A stretch of 64,000 nucleotides of DNA from Tragulus kanchil (taxonomy: Eukaryota; Chordata; Mammalia; Artiodactyla; Tragulidae). The stretch spans positions 141,192,854-141,256,853 of the forward strand of contig JAIOJX010000031.1 in the NCBI GenBank assembly GCA_022376925.1, given 5' to 3'. This document shows, one piece after another, positions 11,831-22,854 of the stretch; position 1 is the first letter of the stretch, and each line of letters starts with the position of its first letter. The notes under the pieces are model-generated. The model saw nothing but the letters and a program-made list of their open reading frames with translations, was not told the DNA's origin and ran no database searches. The position numbers were made by a program, and so were the translations under genes.

Positions 11831-12540
11831 GCCCTGCTTGAATCTCTCCTGCCTCTTCTTCTGCTGCTTGTCTCTGGCAGTCTCTCCTCAATGGTCCCTC
11901 CAGCTTCCAGGGAAATGCTCTTTGCTTGTACAGATGTGTGCGATCAGATGGGGCACACTTGTGCAGTCCAGGCTGCTCTCTCTCTCTCCTTCTCAAGGTC
12001 CACAACCCTAATTCCATGTGTAGTTCTTCTGCTGTGGAGTGGAAAATGTTCACAGGCTATGTGGATTAGCACAGCGAGATCTTTAGTTGAGGGGGCGGGC
12101 GGTAATCTCCTATTGGGACGTGGTCTCATCTGAAGGCTCATTGACACATACATCTGACGGTGGGTGCTGCCTGTTGGCTGAAATGTTCTTGGGGTAGTCA
12201 GCGGGGGATGCCCCCACATGTCTCTTCATGTGGCTTGGGCGTCTTCGCAAGACCACGAGGGTGTGTGGAATAAGAAACAAGAGAGAGAGAAAAACGGAGA
12301 AAGAAATAGACAAAGAGCGAGCGAGAGAGAGAAGCTGTATCATTTTTACACCCGAGCCTTAGCGGTCATCTGGCATCATCTTTTCCCCCTCCAGCCCTTG
12401 GTGGGTAGTGACACTTTCTTTGAGAACACATGGGACGGAACATCTTTTCAGAAATACAGCCAATGATCTCCTTCTAGATAGTAGCAGTTGTAACCACAGT
12501 AATAGCAACGGGGGTCGTATTATTGAGTTCTGACGAAGGA
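11831..12540. other. Unassigned single-copy DNA with a purine-rich tract
   Basis: No gene. 12275-12332 is almost pure purine on the plus strand (GA-rich). The left end may be the rest of the LTR. Confidence 0.5.
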
Positions 12541-12544
12541 TCTC

Positions 12545-12690
12545 ACTCTGTTCTAATTTATGGGCATCATCTTATCTGAATCCCTTACAGTCACCCTAGG
12601 ATATAGTTACTATCCTTATGGACACATGCATATAGACCCAGAAATGACACTTTCGTGGAAGCTGAGGCACAGATGGGTAACTGGAGAGAG
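12545..12690 (-). mobile_element. MIR SINE remnant
   Basis: Antisense MIR features: 'atcatcttatctgaatccc' and 'aagctgaggcacagatgggt'. Diverged. Confidence 0.6.
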
Positions 12691-13684
12691 CTCAGATAAT
12701 TGTTGGGTTTGGGGAGGACGGATCTCGGAGGATGTGGACTGGTGGTGGCTGCTGCTTCGGGGAGGTGGAGGAGAGAAGCCTGCTGGGCGGGGTCTGGGGT
12801 AAGAGTGACGGGTCCGTCTTTGCAGTCCTCGCTTGGGCCAGGCTTCCAGGGCTGGGCCAGATGTGGGGCAGTGGTGGTGGTGGACGGGGTGTTCTATGTT
12901 TTGGGGCACAGGCTGAATCGAAGGCCTGAAGGTCAGCCATCCTGCGGGGAGCAGGCAGAGGCGGTGAGTCTGGGGGCAGAGGGAGGGCTGGGGTGTCGGG
13001 GAGAAGTGGAGAAGGACCATAACATTAGCTGGGACGTGTCTACTTCTCCTGGGGACTGGGGAGCTCTGGCAGGTGTGAGAGGACGCAGGGGGACAAGAAG
13101 GACTTTTCTGTTCTAGACTCCAGGCTGCCACGAAGTCTCTTTATTTCCAAGCAAACACCCCCACCCCCAACACATACTTTACCCCATCTCTTTCCTGGAG
13201 AGAGACCCACAGTGACCGGCCGAAGGCCGTCTGGGCAGTGGGCCAGCAGGGAAGGCATGGTGAGCTGGGCTGCAGAGACCCGGCCTGGGGCTTCCTCCCT
13301 CCCCACCAGCTCTACTCCGGGTTTGGGGGCAGGGCTGTGTGCCACCACCCAGATCCCGCATGGTTCTCCCTCCTTTTTGTAAGTCGCTCTCTGGGGCTGT
13401 ATCCCTAGTCTCTGTTCTTCTTTATGGCTCTCATCTCCTTTTCCCTACCCTCTTGCATTAACACGCTTCCTCCGCAAGTCTGAGCCGCCTTTAGAGATGA
13501 AGAAACTGAGGCACTGGGAGAGGCCTCTTCAGAAAAGTTGACGTCAGGGCTTTGGGGGCAGTTGGTTACTGAATTTTCTGGAGGGCTTTCTGCTGCCAGA
13601 GGGAATGCCATTCAGTAAAAACTCACCATGCCTACCTGGGCTAGCACTGGCTGGAGAGCAGCTAGATGCATCCCCGAGATCCTG
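12691..13684. other. GC-rich single-copy DNA, unassigned
   Basis: No coding exon can be supported; open frames on both strands lack recognisable domains and compete with one another. A short MIR-like piece sits near 13498-13545 ('gaagaaactgaggcactggg'). Confidence 0.5.
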
Positions 13685-13840
13685 CCTGGGAACTGGTATA
13701 AGTTACTTAATTTCTCTGTGCCTTTATTTCTTTATCTGTAAAATATAACAAAAGCATCCACTTTATGAGATTATAAGAGGGTCAAATGGGATGGTGCATG
13801 TAGAGTGACTGCTCTGGAGAGTTCCTGGCCCCAACCACGA
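13685..13840 (+). mobile_element. MIR SINE remnant
   Basis: Sense MIR order: 'ttacttaatttctctgtgcc', 'tctttatctgtaaaatataa', then a 'ggtcaaatggga' block. Confidence 0.7.
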
Positions 13841-13847
13841 GCTACAT

Positions 13848-14092
13848 CAGTCAGTTCAGTCACTCAGTCGCGCTCTGACTCTTAGCACGCCAAGCTTCTG
13901 TGTCCTTCACCGTCTCCCAGGGTTTGCTCAAACTCGTGTCCATTGAGTCAGTGATACCGTCCAACCATCTCTCCTCTGTTATCTCCTTCTCCTTCTGCCT
14001 TCTGTTTTTCCCAGCATCTGGGTCTTTTCCGTGAATTGTCTTTTCTCATCAGGTGACCAAAGTATTGGAGCTTCAGTCCCTCCAATGAACTA
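13848..14092 (-). mobile_element. Bov-A2 SINE
   Basis: Antisense Bov-A2: 'cagtcagttcagtcactcag', 'actcgtgtccattgagtcag', 'gtgaccaaagtattggagct'. Bov-A2 is known from pecoran ruminants, so this single copy is the best evidence that the host is not a chevrotain. Confidence 0.85.
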
Positions 14093-14123
14093 CATAGGTA
14101 TTTGTAAATAAATATGAGATTTT

Positions 14124-14390
14124 TAAAAATTGTAGCCTCTTTTATTGTTTTTTCATTTATTCATTTTCATCCATCTTTGTTCCTTGGCCTGTGTGGGCCT
14201 CCCATCGCAGTGGCCTCTCTCGTCACACAGCACCGGCTCTGGGCACATGCGCTCCAGAGCACCGGCTTGCAATTGGACGCACTGGTCCAGCCGCTCCGCA
14301 GCACGTGGGATCCTTCCAGGCCAGGGATCGAACCATTGACCCTTGCACTGCAAGGCGGACTCTTTACCCATTGGACCACCAGGGAAACCC
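14124..14390 (-). mobile_element. CHR-related SINE, recurrent form 'C'
   Basis: Same body as the element at 7502: 'gcacatgcgctccagagcac', 'attggacgcactggtccagc', ending 'ggaccaccagggaaaccc'. A short direct repeat 'tgagatttt' flanks it at 14115-14123 and 14391-14399. Confidence 0.83.
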
Positions 14391-14409
14391 TGAGATTTTA
14401 TATTTACAT

Positions 14410-14612
14410 GAACTTCCCTGGTGGCTCCGACAGTAAAGCCTGCAATGCAGGAAACTCCGGTTTGATCCCTGGACTGAGAAGATCCCCTGGAGAAGGAAAT
14501 GACAACCCACTCTAGTATTCTTGCCTGGAAAACCCCATGGACAGAGGAGCCGGGCAGGTCCCAGTTCACGGGGTCGCAAAGAATCAGATACAAATGAAAT
14601 GACGTAGCGCCA
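14410..14612 (+). mobile_element. Bov-tA SINE, near full length
   Basis: Starts with the tRNA-like head 'aacttccctggtggctccga', has 'cctgcaatgcaggaaactcc', and ends with a degenerate 'gaatcagatacaaatgaaat'. Confidence 0.88.
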
Positions 14613-14694
14613 CTAGCTGGATTTGTGGAGCTAGCAAGCCACCTTGATGCCTGCTGTCCTTCACTGGGTCCCTGTGCTGACTCTGCCGTTAACC

Positions 14695-14930
14695 TGTTCA
14701 TTTTATTTATTCCTTTATCTTTGGTTGCTCTGGGTGTTTGAATAGCATGCTGGCTCTTTATTTTGGTGCACAGAATTCTCCAGTTGTGGTTCTTGGGCTC
14801 ACTAGTTACAGTACTTGGGCGTAGCTGCCCCATAGCATGTGGGATCTTAGTTGCCCGACTAAGGATGGAACCTGTGTTCCCTGCATTGGAAGGTGGATTC
14901 TTTTCTACCCTCTGGAAGTCCCTAGCCTGC
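14695..14930 (-). mobile_element. CHR-2-like SINE, antisense
   Basis: Classic CHR layout on the minus strand: AT-rich tail at left, 'ggttgctctgggtg', 'agcatgtgggatcttagttg', and 'tggaagtccctag' at the head. Diverged compared with form C. Confidence 0.7.
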
Positions 14931-14934
14931 TTCT

Positions 14935-15060
14935 TTGAGAGAGGAGAAACACCTAACACAGAGAGGGTGAGTGTCTTGTTCAAGGTCACACAGCAAGAAA
15001 GTGGCAGCACCGGGGTGAAACTGGGTTTCCAGGTTTTCAGCGTCATCCTCACAAGACCTC
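14935..15060 (-). mobile_element. MIR SINE remnant
   Basis: Contains 'caaggtcacacagcaagaaa', 'gtggcagcaccggggtgaaa', the antisense MIR core. Confidence 0.7.
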
Positions 15061-16213
15061 AGATGGTCAGAAGGGAAAGATGCAGCTAAGAAGGCCTGAG
15101 ATCCAGATGAGAGAGACTTGGTGGTTGTCTGCCCAGGAAAGTGATAATTTCCACGAGGCATGGAACAGGTGTGAATGTGTATGTGTGTGAACACACACAC
15201 AGGCAGCTGTGCTCAGGGAGTGACTAAATCCATTCCTGGTGATGGTGATGAAGCAGAGCCACCACCAGGAGCACAAACAACAGATCTTTAAGACAATATT
15301 TCAGCCAATGACACAGCGCTGCTGGCTTCCCACGCAAAGCCCAGTCTCCTTCTGTTTCTGATGGCGTGGGTCTTCTTCCCAGAGCCTGCACGCTCCCTGC
15401 CAGCCTGGTCTCCTGAGCACTGCCCATGTCTCTCAATAAAGCACGTCTGCCCCTATTTCCTGATTCATCAGTTTCAGACGTTATCTATTGACTCTCCGCT
15501 ATGATGGATGAGGACCGCGCGCACCCCCGCCGCCTCGGCTCCCCCAGCGTCCCGGTGTTCATCGCCAGCGCTGCCGGTGCTTACCGTCCGGCTCTGAGGA
15601 CGCCGCCTCCCCTTCTGTCTCTGGTTCTGCAGGGCTGCCTGCCTCTCCTGGAGCTCTCAAGCCCTTCTTGGTTAGAGGCGGCTCTCCAGGACCCTGCCTT
15701 GCCTGCAGCTCCACGCGCCCCCCGCCGCATGGTCCCATCGCTACCTTGGGGACCCGCAGTCACGGCTGTCCCGCCATCCTGGGCCTCGGGTTCCTCTTCC
15801 TCCTCTTCCCATCACTCGGGCTTTCCTCTTGTATTCTGTCCCCCATCTCAAGCTCTGCCAGGGTCCCCTGAAGGGGCGTGGCAATCACGTGGCCAGAAGT
15901 CCTTCCTTTGGACGTTCAGCTTCTTGGGGCCCTATGGCCAGATGTTCTCTGATGTCGCCTCCCCCGTCTTCCTCGTCAGCACTTGGAAACAGAAATGGAG
16001 GTCTCCAGGGGACTTTCTCTGATGAAATTATCTGGCTTCATTATGTCATGAGGAAAAGGGAGACCCCAAACACACCCCAGGCCGCTGGGTGTCTGACCCG
16101 TGTCACGGCCAGGGCCAGAGCTGGGACTGGGCAGCCCCCGCCTCTACCTTTAAAAGCTGAACAACGGGGCCTTTTGTGGGGGTTGTGGCGTCTGCCGGGC
16201 CCTTCTGAGTCAC
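15061..16213. other. Single-copy DNA with a CpG-dense patch
   Basis: No exon can be supported. A short AC microsatellite lies at 15187-15201. 'caataaagc' at 15435 is an AATAAA-type signal in an LTR-like setting. 15513-15612 is unusually CpG-dense for a mammal. A frame covers 15501-16022 (173 codons) but has no domain I recognise. Confidence 0.5.
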
Positions 16214-18404
16214 TGCATATTTTTATGTGTTCAGTAATATACAGTGTGAGTCATTCTCCAGCTTGGGGGTATTTTGGGACTTGTGCTGTTTTGCTTACAA
16301 TGGCAGGAAAAAAAAAATCAAATATGACAGAGGTGATAAAAAATACAGCAAATTCATATGACCCGACTCGGTGCGTGCACCCGGCCAAGGCTGGGAAGGG
16401 AGCTGGGCATGAGGTCATCGAGAAGGGTCTGTGCAGGGGTGGGGAGAGTTGAATGTCAAGTGTGACCCCTTTGGCTGACATTGGAGAAGGAGACAAGGGT
16501 GACATCCTAAAAGACTCTTTTCTTTTTTGGGTTTAAAGCTGGAGGCATATTGTGCTGGTCTCTGGATCCAAGTCCTAAGGCTCCAGGAGGAAGCAGTGGT
16601 TCCTCCCTCCAAGAGAGCTGTGCCTTCTGGTCTTTAGGCTGGACATGCAGGGTAGGAGGGGCTGGACGGATGCGGCGATGGGAGGGAGTGGGCCTGAAGT
16701 TCTGTCTTCTCTAGTGGTCGAGGCTTTAGTCTGCGGTACTCTGACCAAGCCCCCTTCTTGAAATGCTGGGGCCCAAGGGGCCGTCTCCAGCTGGGGAATG
16801 GCTGAAGCAGGTGCTCTTGCTTTGATAAGATGTGTAAGAGGGGAATGCCAAGCGGCCCTCTCTTCTTTTCCTCCTGACATAATGAAGTCAGAGAATTTCA
16901 TAAGAGAAAGCCCCCTGGGGACCTTCATTTCTGTTTCCAAGTACTGATGGAGAAGCTGAGTCACAGTGGGACAGGCTCCTGGGAGGCTGTCATGGGGGCC
17001 AGTGCCTAAAGCAGGGATGAGCGTCACCTCCCCTCTCCTGAAGGTCCCCCTGCTGACAAGCTGCCTCCGAGGCCCCTGACCTTGGGTCTCCCCCCTGTGG
17101 TCCCCAGCCTCCCCCTCTGTAGCCTCTGACTAGATTAGAAAAGGCACTTCCAGCCTTGATGCTTTGCGTCTCTGCTGGGCTTCTGTTTATCAGGCTCTGG
17201 GCCACCACGTTCAGGGCCCCTGCCTCTCAGGAGCCCAAGGCTACAGGCCACTAGGGGTCCGTCCTAAGGGGTGAGGCGTGGCCCAGGTACCAGGGGTTCC
17301 AGCATTAACTAGCTGCCTATTTTTATGTGTTCAGTAATATACAGTGTGAGTCATTCTCCAGCTTGGGGGTATTTTGGGACTTGTGCTGTTTTGCTTACAA
17401 TGGCAGGAAAAAAAAAATCAAATATGACAGAGGTGATAAAAAATACAGCAAATTCATATGACCCGACTCGGTGCGTGCACCCGGCCAAGGCTGGGAAGGG
17501 AGCTGGGCATGAGGTCATCGAGAAGGGTCTGTGCAGGGGTGGGGAGAGTTGAATGTCAAGTGTGACCCCTTTGGCTGACATTGGAGAAGGAGACAAGGGT
17601 GACATCCTAAAAGACTCTTTTCTTTTTGGTTAATGCTGGAGGCATATTGTGCTGGTCTCTGGATCCAAGTCCTAAGGCTCCAGGAGGAAGCAGTGGTTCC
17701 TCCCTCCAAGAGAGCTGTGCCTTCTGGTCTTTAGGCTGGACATGCAGGGTAGGAGGGGCTGGACGGATGCGGCGATGGGAGGGAGTGGGCCTGAAGTTCT
17801 GTCTTCTCTAGTGGTCGAGGCTTTAGTCTGCGGTACTCTGACCAAGCCCCCTTCTTGAAATGCTGGGGCCCAAGGGGCCGTCTCCAGCTGGGGAATGGCT
17901 GAAGCAGGTGCTCTTGCTTTGATAAGATGTGTAAGAGGGGAATGCCAAGCGGCCCTCTCTTCTTTTCCTCCTGACATAATGAAGTCAGAGAATTTCATAA
18001 GAGAAAGCCCCCTGGGGACCTTCATTTCTGTTTCCAAGTACTGATGGAGAAGCTGAGTCACAGTGGGACAGGCTCCTGGGAGGCTGTCATGGGGGCCAGT
18101 GCCTAAAGCAGGGATGAGCGTCACCTCCCCTCTCCTGAAGGTCCCCCTGCTGACAAGCTGCCTCCGAGGCCCCTGACCTTGGGTCACCCCTCTGTGGACC
18201 TCAGCCTCCCCCTCTGTAGCCTCCGACTAGATTAGAAAAGGCACATCCAGCCTGGATGCTTTGCGTCTCTGCTGGGCGTCTGTTTATCAGGCTCTGGGCC
18301 ACCACGTTCAGGGCCCCTGCCTCTCAGGGAGCCCAAGGCTACAGGCCACTAGGGGTCCGTCCTAAGGGGTGAGGCGTGGCCCAGGTACCAGGGGTTCCAG
18401 CATT
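16214..18404 (+). repeat. Tandem direct duplication D6, unit about 1.10 kb
   Basis: Copies are 16214-17309 and 17314-18404. The content is single-copy-looking DNA without a named repeat, so repeat-mediated recombination is an unlikely cause. Differences cluster at the ends: the 17620s lack bases of 'ttttgggtttaaagc', and 18184-18270 has several substitutions. Confidence 0.94.
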
Positions 18405-18728
18405 AATTGCATTCTGAGCACATGCCCACCTCCTGGAACTGCGGGGCCTGTCTCTTTCTATTAGTTTAACAAGCCCTGGTATTAATGAGATTGCTCTATA
18501 ATTGAACCTTTTCACGGGTCCCTCGGTAATGAAATTATGCTAATTTGCATTCAGCACCACCAGGCATCCATCACGCGGGATCAGCCGGGAGCGGCCGGTG
18601 AGGCGGCGTGAATGCATCGCTAATTATCACCGAAATGAACAAGCCCAGCCGTATTATGATTTCATCTTCTGCCCCCTCCCTTCCTCACGGCCGCCCCCCC
18701 TCCTCATCCATATTTTTGTATGTTCGGC
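18400..18728. promoter_or_regulatory. Candidate conserved enhancer, homeodomain/POU motif cluster
   Basis: Non-coding stretch that is AT-rich at left and CpG-rich at right. It contains TAATTGC, a canonical octamer ATTTGCAT next to ATGCTAAT (18537-18551), GCTAATTATC (about 18620) and CACGTGAC near 18729. It carries no interspersed repeat I can recognise, unlike its neighbours. This composition is common in developmental conserved non-coding elements, but conservation cannot be measured here. Confidence 0.45.
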
Positions 18729-18837
18729 CACGTGACTGCCCGAGGTGGGGAAGGAGGGGCAGGGGCCCAGGGAGGACGCCGTCTCTCCACTGTGTGGCAG
18801 CACCGGCCCGGGAACCTCAGGCAGGAGCCCGTGCCCA

Positions 18838-19420
18838 TGTGCTGGGGCGCCCGGTGTCCACAGTGTGTGTGTGTGTGTGCGTGTGTGCGTGTGCGTGGGA
18901 GAGCACGCGGGGTCCCCGCACCTGTGCACCATGTGCTGGTGTCCATGTGTAAACATGTCTGTGTTTGTGCGGGGAGAGGGGGTGTGGACCCGGGGGTGGG
19001 CGTGCTGTCTCGGCAGGTCCGTCTGCTTGTGTGGGCGTGCACCTGCCTGAGTGTGATGGGGGTGCCTGGCGAGTCTCATGGCCGAGGCGAATGCCGGTGT
19101 GTGTCTTCGTGGATGTCCATGCCTGAGCAGGAGCCTCAGCAACAATCTCTGCTTGGGTCATTGGCTATGAGCCTGTGGTGTAGACACCAACAATTTACGG
19201 GGGCGCCCGGGTGTATCAGTCTGTCTGGAGGCGTGTGTCAGGGATGCCGGGTGTGGGGAGTCTCGTGGGGCCTGGGTCAGCGTGAATAGTACTGCTAGTG
19301 CGTGTCTCTGTCCCTGGGTCATGTGTGAATTTCTGGGATTTTCTAGACGTGTGCAAACGTGTACATATATGTGCGTATCTATGTCTGGCCATGTGCCTGA
19401 GGGCACCCAGCTTTCTTGGG
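18838..19420 (+). repeat. TG-rich low-complexity tract with (TG)n core
   Basis: A (TG)n run with interspersed GC steps at 18862-18897 sits inside about 580 bases of plus-strand DNA rich in 'gtgtg', 'tgtgcg' and 'catgtg'. It looks like an old, decayed microsatellite. Open frames through it are compositional. Confidence 0.75.
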
Positions 19421-19600
19421 GCACCCAGTAGCCTGGGAATGGGGGCTGTCTGGAAGATGCTGCACTCAGAGGGGTTCACGGCACAGCTACACGTGAACCG
19501 TGAAGAGGAGGCAGGAGAGCCCCTTTAGCCCTGTTCCGTTTGCTGGGCCCGGAGGGATCCTCCTGGGTTCCAGTTTTCCCAGCTATAGTATGGAAGTGGG
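19421..19600. other. Short single-copy stretch, unassigned
   Basis: Nothing recognisable between the TG-rich tract and the old L1 block. Confidence 0.4.
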
Positions 19601-20061
19601 AGAGACAGTTAGTTTGTTGCAAGGTTTTGAATGAGCATTGAACTTTGTCAAATGCTCTTAGTGAATCTATGGAGATGATCTTAGGGTTTTTTCCCTTTAT
19701 GTTGTTAATGTGATAAGTTATATTGTATGCTTTTCAAATATTAAATCAATCTTGCATACAGAGACAATCACACTTTGTTGCCATGATGTATTATCTTTTT
19801 TATATCTTGCTGGATTCTATTTGCTAATATGTTGTGAATTCTTTTAGTGGAGAAGAGGGAGACTGTATATATTGCACACTTTTATTGTAACATCTGTGTC
19901 TATGGGGGCTTTTGGTGGTATCTTATTGCTTTATTGTGTTAAAATATGTATAGCATAAAATTCACCATTTTAACTGTTATAAAGTTTATAATTCAGCGGT
20001 ATTTAGTACATATACAGTGCCATATCACCGTCACTACTAAGTTCAAGAACATTTCATCACC

Positions 20062-20186
20062 CCTGGGGTGGGAGGAGACTGGGAGGGGGCCAGGGATATA
20101 CATATGACCAGTCTGGGATTACACATATCTGTAAACAACAAAATTCTATAAAAATAAAAATTAAAATTAAAAAAGAAAAAAAAAAG
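20062..20186 (+). mobile_element. Severely 5'-truncated L1 (3' UTR tail only)
   Basis: Begins in a G-rich tract ('ggggtgggaggagactggga'), then 'ggccagggatatacatatga', 'catatctgtaaacaacaaaa' and a long A-rich tail. Exact 15-bp target-site duplication 'gaacatttcatcacc' at 20047-20061 and 20187-20201. It interrupts an older antisense L1. Confidence 0.9.
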
Positions 20187-20732
20187 GAACATTTCATCAC
20201 CTCCAAAGAAAACCTCGTATACATTAAGTGGCCACGCCCATCCCCTCCTGCTCCATGTTCCTCGCAACTGGTGATCTGCTTTATGTCTCTGTGGATTGTA
20301 TTGTGGATATTGCATATAAATGAATTACACAGCAAAGCTTTTGTGCTGGCTACTCTTACTTAGCATAATGTTTTCAAAGTTCATCTAAGTTGTAGTGTGG
20401 GCTTCATTTTTCTTGGCTAAATAATATCCCGTTGTATGGATATACTGTATCTTCTTTAGGCGTCCACTGGTTTATGGGTGTTTGGCTATTTCCGCCTTCT
20501 GGCTCTCACACATGGTGCTGCCATGAACATTTGTGGACAAGCTTTTGTTTGAACATTTGTTTTCAGTTCCTTTAGGCATATACTTAGGAATACAGATTCT
20601 GGGTCATACAGTTTAATAATACGTTAACTATGTTTAACTTATGAAGAACTGCCACACTGATTTCCAAAGTGGCTGCATCATTTGACATTCCCACCAGCAA
20701 TGCATGAAGATACCAGGTCATCTCCATCACTT

Positions 20733-22854
20733 TGTATTTCCCAGTTTCTTTTGTTGTTGTTTTTAACAATAACCGAGCTAGTGGGTATGACGTGCTATCT
20801 TATTGTGAGTTTGATTTGAGCTTCCTTGATGAGGAATGACATTGTGCTTCGTTTTATGTGCTTCCTGGTAATTTATGTATCTTCTTTACATACATTTTAA
20901 TTGGGTTATTTATCTTTTGATTGTAGAGTTGTAAGATAATAGTTACTGGCTACCAAACCCTTATATGATTTATAAATATTTTCTTCCATTTTGTAGTTTT
21001 TTAAAAAAATTTTGATAGTGTTCTTTGATGGATAAATTTTTCTCATATTTTTGTGGAGTCTTTAGGGTTTTCTACCTGTAGATAGAGGTAGTTTTACATT
21101 TATTTTCAATTTTAAATGCTTTCTTGCCTAGTTACTCTGGCTGGAGCTATTTCAATGTTGAATAGAAACAGTGAAAGCAGAATTCTTGCCTTGTTCCTTA
21201 GTGGGAAAACTTTCAGACTTTCATTACTGATTACAATGTTAATTGTGGGTTTTTCATAAAGGCCCTTTATCATGTTGAGAGAATTCCCCTCTCCCTAGTT
21301 TGTATCATGAAAGGGTGTGGTCTTATAGGAAATACTTTTTTTTTCTGCATCAATTGGAATGATTATGAATATCTTTTCTTTCATTCTATTAATGTGATGT
21401 ATTAAATCAATTTTTGAAGGTTGAACTATCTTTGCATTTCTTTGTTAAATCCCAAATAAGATTATGGTACATAATCCTTTGAATATATTGCTTGGCTTGG
21501 TTTGCTAGTATTTTTGTTTGTTTGTTTGTTTGGCTTGCTAGTATTTTGTTGAGGATTTTCATATGTGTTTCATACGTTATATCAGTCTATAGTGTTTTTT
21601 TGTATTGTTTTTGATTGGCTTTGGTATTTGGGTCGTGTTGGCCTCATGAAATGCATCCAGAAATGTTTTTTCCTCTTCAAAAAAGATAAGAAGATTGGTG
21701 CTAATTCTTCTTTAAATATTCAGTATAATTCATCAGCAAATCCATCTGGTCCTGGACTTTCCTTTGTTAGGAAGCTTTATTCAATTACTTTAGGGAACTC
21801 AGAGATGTGTATTTCCCAGTTTCTTTTGTTGTTGTTTTTAACAATAACCGAGCTAGTGGGTATGACGTGCTATCTTATTGTGAGTTTGATTTGAGCTTCC
21901 TTGATGAGGAATGACATTGTGCTTCGTTTTATGTGCTTCCTGGTAATTTATGTATCTTCTTTACATACATTTTAATTGGGTTATTTATCTTTTGATTGTA
22001 GAGTTGTAAGATAATAGTTACTGGCTACCAAACCCTTATATGATTTATAAATATTTTCTTCCATTTTGTAGTTTTTTAAAAAAATTTTGATAGTGTTCTT
22101 TGATGGATAAATTTTTCTCATATTTTTGTGGAGTCTTTAGGGTTTTCTACCTGTAGATAGAGGTAGTTTTACATTTATTTTCAATTTTAAATGCTTTCTT
22201 GCCTAGTTACTCTGGCTGGAGCTATTTCAATGTTGAATAGAAACAGTGAAAGCAGAATTCTTGCCTTGTTCCTTAGTGGGAAAACTTTCAGACTTTCATT
22301 ACTGATTACAATGTTAATTGTGGGTTTTTCATAAAGGCCCTTTATCATGTTGAGAGAATTCCCCTCTCCCTAGTTTGTATCATGAAAGGGTGTGGTCTTA
22401 TAGGAAATACTTTTTTTTTCTGCATCAATTGGAATGATTATGAATATCTTTTCTTTCATTCTATTAATGTGATGTATTAAATCAATTTTTGAAGGTTGAA
22501 CTATCTTTGCATTTCTTTGTTAAATCCCAAATAAGATTATGGTACATAATCCTTTGAATATATTGCTTGGCTTGGTTTGCTAGTATTTTTGTTTGTTTGT
22601 TTGTTTGGCTTGCTAGTATTTTGTTGAGGATTTTCATATGTGTTTCATACGTTATATCAGTCTATAGTGTTTTTTTGTATTGTTTTTGATTGGCTTTGGT
22701 ATTTGGGTCGTGTTGGCCTCATGAAATGCATCCAGAAATGTTTTTTCCTCTTCAAAAAAGATAAGAAGATTGGTGCTAATTCTTCTTTAAATATTCAGTA
22801 TAATTCATCAGCAAATCCATCTGGTCCTGGACTTTCCTTTGTTAGGAAGCTTTA
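20733..22854 (+). repeat. Tandem direct duplication D7, unit about 1.075 kb
   Basis: Copies are 20733-21779 and 21808-22854. 28 bases at 21780-21807 fit neither continuation well. Content is entirely old L1, yet the copies are essentially identical, far closer than the age of the element would allow for independent L1 copies. Confidence 0.94.

Noticed and set aside
12700..13131. Overlapping frames on both strands (138 and 171 codons) as exons
   Set aside because: GC-rich composition without stops gives frames on both strands. There is no domain, splice context or conserved motif that I can see.
14153..15052. A 299-codon minus-strand frame
   Set aside because: It reads through two CHR-type SINEs and a Bov-tA. 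The peptide contains typical SINE-derived strings and no domain.
15435..15443. AATAAA as the 3' end of a gene
   Set aside because: No upstream exon or open frame fits. The hexamer is common by chance and in LTRs.
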